The notes under the pieces are model-generated. The model worked only from the letters and a program-made list of their open reading frames with translations, did not search any database and was not told the origin of the DNA. 21,107 nucleotides of DNA. Source: Candidatus Cloacimonadota bacterium. GTDB lineage: Bacteria > Cloacimonadota > Cloacimonadia > JGIOTU-2. The position numbers were made by a program, and so were the translations under genes. Shown one piece after another: positions 15,252 through 21,107 of the stretch. Numbering within the stretch: the first letter of the stretch is position 1; the number at the start of each line of letters is the position of its first letter. The stretch lies in the NCBI GenBank assembly GCA_030628975.1, contig DAOVPZ010000004.1, positions 1 to 21,107 of the forward strand, given 5' to 3'.

Positions 15252-15986
15252 ATGAAAAAGATAAACTTAATAATACTAGCTATCATGTTTATTATTTTAG
15301 CACAATGCTCTCAAGGTAGAAAATATCAACAATTGCATTCTATTGTACAAAATAGCCTTCAGAGAATTGATACTCTTTTTGCAGTAATTGATAGTAATTA
15401 TGTCAAGATTGGACAGGTAACAGAATCACATTCACAAAGTATCAATAGTTTAGAGGAAAAGTTAGCTGCAATTGAAATCTTACAATCAAAAATTTCTTTA
15501 TTAGATTCTAAGATAAACAATATTAATTCTAAAGTTTCTTCCCAGCAAGAAATTCTTAATAATTTGCAAAAGGAAGAAAAACCAATTTCTCCCGAGCAAA
15601 AGCAAATCTCCCCTAAAGAATTATATCAAGAAGCAAGAGACCTTTACATCAATAGTGAATTCCAAGAAAGTATCTCAAAATTTACTCAATTCATAGAAGA
15701 ATTTCCTGATAGTGCTTTAGCAGTTAATTCACAGTATTGGATAGGTGAATGTTACTATTCTTTAGAACAGTTTGAAACTGCAATGTTTCAATTCGATAAA
15801 GTAGTAATTAATTATCCAACCTCAGAAAAAGTTATGGATGCAAAATTAAAAATTGCATTCTGTTTATCTGATATGGGAGAATTCGAAGGTGCATTAACAC
15901 AATTGCGAGAAATCCAAAAACAATTTCCAAATTATGAAAGAATGAATATTGTTAGAGATAAAATTATACAACTTGAAAATAGATAA
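15252..15986 (+). CDS. YbgF/CpoB-like periplasmic lipoprotein with coiled coil and TPRs
   Basis: The 244-residue protein starts with a lipoprotein signal (MKKINLIILAIMFIILAQC, putative lipidated Cys19; Gln before the Cys is slightly atypical). Residues about 25-115 are a coiled coil of heptad-like SLEEKLAAIEILQSKISLLDSK type. From about 118 come TPR units with the YbgF pattern: LYQEARDLYINSEFQESISKF, QYWIGECYYSLEQFETAMFQF and KLKIAFCLSDMGEFEGALTQL. In proteobacteria YbgF/CpoB partners TolA and coordinates outer-membrane constriction; no Tol-Pal gene is present here, so its partner is unknown. AAGGAG precedes the ATG. It is 4 bp from bamD, consistent with envelope biogenesis. Confidence 0.85.
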   Translation: MKKINLIILAIMFIILAQCSQGRKYQQLHSIVQNSLQRIDTLFAVIDSNYVKIGQVTESHSQSINSLEEKLAAIEILQSKISLLDSKINNINSKVSSQQEILNNLQKEEKPISPEQKQISPKELYQEARDLYINSEFQESISKFTQFIEEFPDSALAVNSQYWIGECYYSLEQFETAMFQFDKVVINYPTSEKVMDAKLKIAFCLSDMGEFEGALTQLREIQKQFPNYERMNIVRDKIIQLENR

Positions 15987-15990
15987 TCAT

Positions 15991-16725
15991 ATGAGAAAAA
16001 TATTTATATTACTACTAATACCAATTATCGCATGTGCTCATAAAATTTCAATTGAAGAAATGAGTACAAAGCAGAAGATTCAAGCTGCAGATGACCTCTT
16101 TGCGAAAAAACGATATCGTCAATCACAGGAAATTTATGAAAAAATAACTTTTGAAAGTAAAGGTGATACCCTTGTTAAAAAGGCTCAATATCAGTTAGCA
16201 AATTGTTACTATAACTTAAAACTTTATGAGGATGCAATCTTTGAATATGAGGAACTCCTAAGACTTTTCCCTGTTTCAAAATATTCTGAAGATATCGAAT
16301 TTATGATAGGAATGTGCCGGTACAAACTATCATATCCTTCTTATTATGATCAAGAAGAAACCATAAAGGCAATCGAACAGCTTAAATATTTTCTTACAAT
16401 ATATCCCAACTCTGAAAAAAAAGCTCAAGTTATTACTATTCTCAATCAATGTAGAAATAAGTTATTGGAAAAGAAATATGAAAATGCTCATATCTATTAC
16501 AAAATGGAATACAATAATGCTGCACTTATGTATTTAAATGAAATTTTTGATGAGAACACAAACGAAGAAATTGATAAAAAGGCTTTGATACTTGCTGCTA
16601 AAATTTATAATAAGAAAAGGGATTGGGAAGCACTTATTAAGATATTAGAAACATTCAATCAGAAATATCCAGACCACCCATATATTAAAGAAATCGAAAG
16701 ATATTTATCTAACAAAAATGGATAA
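15991..16725 (+). CDS. bamD: BamD, outer-membrane protein assembly lipoprotein
   Basis: BamD is the essential TPR lipoprotein that works with BamA in inserting beta-barrels into the outer membrane. The start chosen is ATG 15991, giving a lipoprotein signal MRKIFILLLIPIIAC (Cys15); an earlier in-frame start at 15949 would lie inside the ybgF-like gene and bury the signal. The 244 residues contain the BamD TPR pattern: ADDLFAKKRYRQSQEIYEKI, AQYQLANCYYNLKLYEDAIFEYEELLRLFP, then the family's ALEQFQxFLxxYP equivalent AIEQLKYFLTIYPNS, and ILNQCRNKLLEKKYENAHIYYKMEYNNAALMYL. It lies 4 bp after the YbgF-like gene. No bamA is in the window. Confidence 0.92.
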   Translation: MRKIFILLLIPIIACAHKISIEEMSTKQKIQAADDLFAKKRYRQSQEIYEKITFESKGDTLVKKAQYQLANCYYNLKLYEDAIFEYEELLRLFPVSKYSEDIEFMIGMCRYKLSYPSYYDQEETIKAIEQLKYFLTIYPNSEKKAQVITILNQCRNKLLEKKYENAHIYYKMEYNNAALMYLNEIFDENTNEEIDKKALILAAKIYNKKRDWEALIKILETFNQKYPDHPYIKEIERYLSNKNG

Positions 16726-16726
16726 A

Positions 16727-16799
16727 TTAACCACAGAGTTCAACGAAAAATACCAAAAAAAAATTATGTTCGGTGAAACTCGGTGTTCTCGGTGGTAAA
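16727..16799. repeat. Interspersed repeat with imperfect terminal inversion between bamD and nadD
   Basis: The 79-bp gap is almost entirely a sequence whose ends, TTAACCACAGAG and CTCGGTGGTAAA, match as an inverted repeat at 10 of 12 positions. Its interior GGTGAAACTCGGTGTTCTCGG contains repeated CTCGGTG. The gap is more G+C-rich than the genes at its sides. From memory, very similar CCACAGAG...TCGGTGGT segments are scattered in many unrelated bacterial genomes. Only one copy is seen here. Confidence 0.6.
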
Positions 16800-16804
16800 G
16801 AAAA

Positions 16805-17398
16805 ATGAGACTGGGAATATTGGGAGGAACATTCGACCCTATTCATCTCGGGCATATTAAAGTTGCAGAATTCTGTCTGAAAAAATTGAATCTTGATTTG
16901 ATACTTTTCATCCCTTCTGGTAATCCACCTCTTAAGAAGGCTTCTGCTGATTATATCCATAGACTTGAAATGGTTAAGTTAGCAATTAAAGAATATAAGT
17001 ATTTTAAAGTCTCTGAACTTGAAAAGATAAAATTTAGAAACGATCCAACATATACTTATGATACTCTCAATACCATCAGAAAATTTTATCCTAAGGCTGA
17101 AGTGATATTTTTAATTGGAGAAGACAATGTTCCTGAACTCAAGAGATGGTATAAATATAACGAACTCTTTAAATATGCAAATTTTGTTGTTTTAAGTAGA
17201 GATGTAAATTCAAGGAAATCATTAACCAATCTTGAATATTATAACAAGTTGCAATTTTTAAATATGCCACTAATTGACATATCTTCAAATACAATAAGAA
17301 ATAATATAATGAATAATCTCCCCGTTGATGGATTATTACCTAAGGATGTGGAAAAATATATTATAGATAATAGATTATATAGGAGAGACAATTTATGA
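16805..17398 (+). CDS. nadD: Nicotinate-nucleotide adenylyltransferase
   Basis: NadD adenylates nicotinate mononucleotide to deamido-NAD in cytosolic NAD synthesis. The 197-residue length fits. The N-terminal nucleotidyltransferase motif GGTFDPIHLGH (7-17) is intact, followed by FIPSGNPPLKK (normally PPHK, so Leu replaces a conserved His), the YTYDTL segment, FLIGEDNVPELKRWYKYNEL (usually GxDxxxxLxxW, here with Glu) and ISSNTIRNNI (usually ISSTxIR). The downstream ppdK start overlaps its stop in an ATGA arrangement, so the two are probably translated together. The start is read from the alignment; the ribosome site is weak unless GGTGG at the end of the preceding repeat serves. Confidence 0.93.
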   Translation: MRLGILGGTFDPIHLGHIKVAEFCLKKLNLDLILFIPSGNPPLKKASADYIHRLEMVKLAIKEYKYFKVSELEKIKFRNDPTYTYDTLNTIRKFYPKAEVIFLIGEDNVPELKRWYKYNELFKYANFVVLSRDVNSRKSLTNLEYYNKLQFLNMPLIDISSNTIRNNIMNNLPVDGLLPKDVEKYIIDNRLYRRDNL

Positions 17399-20300
17399 TA
17401 AAAAATGTATATTTTTTTGGCAGAACCAAAGCTGATGGTAACAGAACAATGAAAGATTTTTTAGGAGGAAAGGGTGCAAATCTGGCAGAAATGATTAATC
17501 TGGGAATACCTGTACCACCCGGATTTACAATCTCAACTGAAGTCTGTAACTACTTTAATAAGTATAATTATACTTATCCAGAAAAACTAACAGAAGAAGT
17601 TGAAGATAATCTAACAAAACTTGAAAATATAATGAATAAAAAGTTTGGTGATCCATCAGATCCACTTTTGCTATCAGTTCGTTCTGGGGCTGCTATTTCT
17701 ATGCCTGGTATGATGGATACAATTCTGAATCTCGGTATGAATGATAAAGTTGCAGAACAGTTTGCAAAATTAACAAATAATCCAAGATTTATCTGGGATG
17801 CATATCGTAGGTTAATACAGATGTTCAGTAATGTAGTTTTCGGAATTGAATCTGAAAAGTTTGAAGACATTATCTCTATTGTAAAGAGTAGTAAAAACAT
17901 TTCTCTTGATACTGAACTCACTGCAAATGATTTCAAATATATCTTGAGCGAATTCAAACAATTATATTTAAACGAACTTGGAGATGAATTTCCTCAGGAT
18001 CCTAAAAGTCAGCTTTGGTTATCAATTGAAGCAGTATTCAGATCATGGAATAATGAACGTGCAAAAAAATATAGAGAGATTAACTCAATTACTGGACTTC
18101 TTGGAACTGCGGTAAATGTTCAAGCAATGGTTTTTGGAAATATGGGAAAAGATTGTGCCACAGGCGTTGCTTTTACGAGAGACCCTTCCTCGGGAGAAAA
18201 TAAATTCTTTGGAGAGTTTTTAGTAGATGCACAAGGAGAAGATGTCGTTGCTGGGATAAGAACTCCTCAACAAATCACAAAAAAGAGCTCTGAAGATTGG
18301 GCAAAGAGTAACAATATATCAGAATTAGAAAGAAATAAAAAATATCCTTCATTTGAAGAATTAATGCCAGAGGTTTATAAATCTCTTTATGAAATTCAAG
18401 ATAAATTGGAAAATCATTATAAAGATTTGCAGGACATAGAATTCACTATTCAGAATGGAGTTATATATATCCTTCAAACAAGAACAGGAAAAAGAACCGC
18501 AAAAGCAGCTGTTAAAATTGCAGTTGATTTGGTAAAAGAAAAAATGATTACCAAAACCGCAGCATTGCTTAGAATTCAACCGGAACAATTAGACCAATTG
18601 CTTCATCCAAGTTTTAGTGCAGATGAGAAAAAGAAAGCATTTAATGAAGGAAGACTTCTTGCAAAAGGTCTTCCTGCATCGCCCGGAGCTGCTGTCGGGA
18701 AAGTGGTTTTTTATGCAGAAGATGCTGTAAAATGGCGTGAAAGAAATGAACTAATAATATTAGTTAGAACTGAGACCTCACCAGAAGACATCGCTGGCAT
18801 GGATGCTGCTCAGGGAATATTAACCGTTCGCGGTGGAATGACATGTATCGGTGGAGATTCTTTACTATTAACAGATAAAGGCTTTTGGAAAGCAGAGAAA
18901 GTTTTTGAAATGACAGAGGATGGAGAAAAGTTTAAGGTACTTTCTTTTGATAGTAAAACTATGAAGACTCAATGGAAGAATATAGTATCTGCTGGCAGAA
19001 GAATATCAGAAGTTATTGGAATTTCTGTCTCACAGACAGGTCATTCTGAAAGAAACTTATTGAAAATAACACCTGACCATAAGATGCTCACATTTGAGAA
19101 TAGAGAATTGATAAAAAAACCAATTATATATATTTTGGATAAAAATCAATTTGTGTGTGCAGTAGATAAAATCCCATCTTTGAGGGTACAATTAAATAAT
19201 GAGAAATTGGCTTACTTGGCAGGTGCTATATTTAGTGATGGCTGTATACAGGTTAGAGAAACAAAGGGAAGCGTTACATTTACACAGAAAGAAACAAATG
19301 AGAAAAAGGAATTTATTGAAACTGTGTATTCGTATTTCAAAGATGTGTTTGATAAGAAAATGGCAAGGAGAAATAGAACCTCTGATTCTTCTATAAATGG
19401 CAGACATATACATGGTGAAGTATTGGACCTTATATGCCATAGTATTAAACCAGCCATTGTTCTAAACAAAATAAGTCTAAAAATTGAGCCTTGGATAATG
19501 AATTTAGATGAGTCATCAACATTTAATTTTTTGGCTGGTGTAATTGATGGTGACGGAACATTTCATAATAATAGGATTCAGATATTTGCTTCAAAAGAGC
19601 ATGTTTATCAGGGTGTTGTAATAGCTTGTTTGAAACTCGGGATAATGCCTAATATTACTGTTAACAGAAATATCTATAACATAATTCTGTTAGAAAGACT
19701 GGATGATATTCTTAAGTATACAAAGAGGGTCAAGGGTGTTGTTAAAGAAAAGATTTTAGGGACAAAACTGTTTTCTATTAAGCAATTGTTTTCTGATATA
19801 TCTGATGATGTAAATTATATGGGAAGGGTAAAAGAGGCTATAAAAAGAAATCTATTGTTTGATAGTAGAAAGATAAAACGAGATATCCTTCCTCTTTGCA
19901 AAGACAAACAGAAACTTGAATCAATTTTATCCTCTGATTTAAGAATGTTGCGAGCTATAAAAACAAGTGAAGGAGAAAAGACTTTTGTATATAATTTTGA
20001 AGTTGATTCAAACAATGAAATTGATAAAAACTTTATAGTTTTTACAAAGATGTATACTCCATTATTGATATCAAACTCCCATGCTGCTGTTGTTGCACGA
20101 GGTATGGGAAAATGCTGTGTTGTTGGATGTGGTGATATTAATATTAATCTAAAAAAGAAAAAATTTACCGCACAGAATCAAGAAATAAATGAAGGTGATT
20201 TCATATCTCTTGATGGCTCTACTGGAGAAGTTATAAAAGGACAGGTCGGCACGGTTCTTCCAGAACTTTCAGAAGATTTTGAAAAGCTTATGAAATGGGC

Positions 20301-21107
20301 TGATGGAACAAGTAGATTAGAAGTTCATGCTAATGCTGATACACCCATAGATGCAAAAGTGGCAAGGAACTTTGGTGCTGTTGGAATCGGTCTATGTCGT
20401 ACTGAACATATGTTTTTTGATGCTGATAGAATAAATTTCATACGAGGAATGATATTAGCTGAAAATCCTGAAGAAAGAAAATTCCCTCTTGCAGAATTAA
20501 AAAAGATGCAGATTGAAGACTTTAAAGGCATATTAGAAGCAATGCAGGGATTCCCTGTAACAATCCGTCTGTTAGATCCCCCTCTTCATGAATTTCTCCC
20601 TTCAAAAGACAACGAAGAGGAAATAAAAAGTTTAGCAAAAAAATTCAACTACCCAATACAAAATATTAAAGCAAAAATAGCGCAACTCTTTGAGTACAAC
20701 CCAATGTTAGGTCATCGGGGGTGCAGATTAGGAATCACATTTCCAGATATATATAAAATGCAGGTTGAAGCAATTATTGAATCAGCATGTTATCTTAAGA
20801 AAAAAGGAATTGATGCAAGACCAGAAATTATGATTCCCCTTGTAGGAAATGCAAAAGAGTTTACAATTCTTGAACAAAGCTCCAGAAAAATTGCTAATGA
20901 GATCATAAAAAAGTATGGTGTTAACCTTCATTTTAAAATTGGGACGATGATAGAAATTCCCCGTGCCTGCCTCGTTGCAGATGAAATAGCTGAATATGCA
21001 GAATTTTTCTCTTTTGGCACAAATGACTTAACACAAATGGGATGTGGCTTTTCAAGAGATGATGCTGGAAAATTTTTGAAAGAGTATGTCGAAATGGGAA
21101 TCTATGA
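17395..21107 (+). CDS. ppdK: Pyruvate, phosphate dikinase, interrupted by an intein; 3' end beyond the window
   Basis: PPDK interconverts pyruvate, ATP and phosphate with phosphoenolpyruvate, AMP and pyrophosphate. One open frame runs from ATG 17395 (AGGAGAG just upstream) to the edge. The N-extein (residues 1-483) shows VYFFGRTKADGNRTMKDFLGGKGANLAEM, SVRSGAAISMPGMMDTILNLG, TGVAFTRDPSSGE and the swivelling-domain lead-in ILTVRGGMT. After 411 foreign residues the C-extein resumes as SHAAVVARGMGKCCVVGCGD, whose His (mature position about 485) is the phosphate carrier. It continues through GTVLP, RTEHMFF, FLPS, NPMLGHRGCRLGIT and FSFGTNDLTQMGCGFSRDDAGKF. About 826 extein residues are visible of roughly 870-900 expected, so the catalytic Cys near the C-terminus lies outside. 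Without splicing the His loop would be broken. Confidence 0.96.
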   Translation, partial: MIKNVYFFGRTKADGNRTMKDFLGGKGANLAEMINLGIPVPPGFTISTEVCNYFNKYNYTYPEKLTEEVEDNLTKLENIMNKKFGDPSDPLLLSVRSGAAISMPGMMDTILNLGMNDKVAEQFAKLTNNPRFIWDAYRRLIQMFSNVVFGIESEKFEDIISIVKSSKNISLDTELTANDFKYILSEFKQLYLNELGDEFPQDPKSQLWLSIEAVFRSWNNERAKKYREINSITGLLGTAVNVQAMVFGNMGKDCATGVAFTRDPSSGENKFFGEFLVDAQGEDVVAGIRTPQQITKKSSEDWAKSNNISELERNKKYPSFEELMPEVYKSLYEIQDKLENHYKDLQDIEFTIQNGVIYILQTRTGKRTAKAAVKIAVDLVKEKMITKTAALLRIQPEQLDQLLHPSFSADEKKKAFNEGRLLAKGLPASPGAAVGKVVFYAEDAVKWRERNELIILVRTETSPEDIAGMDAAQGILTVRGGMTCIGGDSLLLTDKGFWKAEKVFEMTEDGEKFKVLSFDSKTMKTQWKNIVSAGRRISEVIGISVSQTGHSERNLLKITPDHKMLTFENRELIKKPIIYILDKNQFVCAVDKIPSLRVQLNNEKLAYLAGAIFSDGCIQVRETKGSVTFTQKETNEKKEFIETVYSYFKDVFDKKMARRNRTSDSSINGRHIHGEVLDLICHSIKPAIVLNKISLKIEPWIMNLDESSTFNFLAGVIDGDGTFHNNRIQIFASKEHVYQGVVIACLKLGIMPNITVNRNIYNIILLERLDDILKYTKRVKGVVKEKILGTKLFSIKQLFSDISDDVNYMGRVKEAIKRNLLFDSRKIKRDILPLCKDKQKLESILSSDLRMLRAIKTSEGEKTFVYNFEVDSNNEIDKNFIVFTKMYTPLLISNSHAAVVARGMGKCCVVGCGDININLKKKKFTAQNQEINEGDFISLDGSTGEVIKGQVGTVLPELSEDFEKLMKWADGTSRLEVHANADTPIDAKVARNFGAVGIGLCRTEHMFFDADRINFIRGMILAENPEERKFPLAELKKMQIEDFKGILEAMQGFPVTIRLLDPPLHEFLPSKDNEEEIKSLAKKFNYPIQNIKAKIAQLFEYNPMLGHRGCRLGITFPDIYKMQVEAIIESACYLKKKGIDARPEIMIPLVGNAKEFTILEQSSRKIANEIIKKYGVNLHFKIGTMIEIPRACLVADEIAEYAEFFSFGTNDLTQMGCGFSRDDAGKFLKEYVEMGIY
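18844..20076 (+). other. Intein in PPDK with LAGLIDADG homing-endonuclease domain (411 residues)
   Basis: The segment starts at Cys (codon 484) and ends at Asn (codon 894), with Ser as the +1 extein residue. Block A reads CIGGDSLLLTDKGFWKAEKV, block B is LLKITPDHKMLT (Thr at 19069, His at 19078) and the C-terminal blocks are FVYNFEV, KNFIVF and PLLISN. Two LAGLIDADG dodecapeptides lie between: LAGAIFSDG (19216-19242) and FLAGVIDGDG (19528-19557), each with its acidic residue, so the homing endonuclease may be active. Arg AGG appears five times here against two in the 826 extein codons, and TTG leucine is also more frequent, hinting at foreign origin. The residue before the terminal Asn is Ser, not the usual His. 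Confidence 0.95.

Noticed and set aside
15949..15990. Upstream in-frame start for bamD
   Set aside because: It would overlap the previous gene and place 14 residues before a clear lipoprotein signal peptide.
19192..20531. Several small ORFs on both strands within the ppdK/intein region
   Set aside because: They are shadows; the continuous plus-strand frame encodes intein blocks and PPDK motifs throughout.

Overview
The window is AT-rich DNA from a Gram-negative bacterium, most likely an uncultured lineage of the Fibrobacteres-Chlorobi-Bacteroidetes (FCB) superphylum, for example something Cloacimonadota-like. The clues are a type IX secretion C-terminal sorting domain on a giant subtilase, a PorV/PorQ-like outer-membrane protein beside it, BamD and YbgF/CpoB lipoproteins, AAA/ATA-rich codon use and the standard code with TGA as stop. 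The phylum is inference; no marker in the window settles it.

Layout. (1) Bases 1-1566: the 3' part of queA, a single-domain biotin ligase birA, a 9-bp minisatellite and tRNA-Arg(CCU). (2) Bases 1715-6779: an alpha-glucan block with glgE (maltosyltransferase), glgM (GT4 maltose-1-phosphate/glycogen synthase) and convergent malQ. A DUF559 endonuclease-like cassette bounded by palindromic repeats sits between glgE and glgM. (3) Bases 6780-7357: a non-coding stretch with strong GC-rich hairpins. (4) Bases 7358-7622: a 64-residue zinc-ribbon protein and its terminator. (5) Bases 7649 to the right edge: one tightly packed set of plus-strand genes, namely a PorV/PorQ-like protein, a 1395-residue secreted subtilase, an alpha-helical protein of unknown role, greA, an isocitrate/isopropylmalate dehydrogenase, ybgF-like and bamD lipoproteins, nadD, and ppdK, which runs off the window.

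Main points of interest. First, ppdK (pyruvate, phosphate dikinase) carries a 411-residue LAGLIDADG-type intein. It lies between the Thr and Ser of the GGMT/SHAAVVARG loop, one residue before the catalytic histidine. Its splice-junction chemistry looks atypical, with Ser instead of His before the terminal Asn. Second, several very short GC-rich palindromes appear to have inserted into other sequences: in frame into greA, into the 9-bp minisatellite, and into one copy of the DUF559-flanking repeat. At each of these sites the pre-insertion sequence can be reconstructed. Third, GlgE is compact and seems to lack the helical insert (S domain) of actinobacterial GlgE, yet keeps all catalytic residues.

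How the genes work together: GlgM would make maltose-1-phosphate from ADP-glucose and glucose-1-phosphate, GlgE would polymerise it to alpha-1,4-glucan, and MalQ would rearrange maltodextrins. The downstream block mixes envelope biogenesis (BamD, CpoB-like, secretion-linked proteins) with central metabolism (dehydrogenase, NadD, PPDK), which looks like co-transcription of housekeeping genes and not a single pathway.
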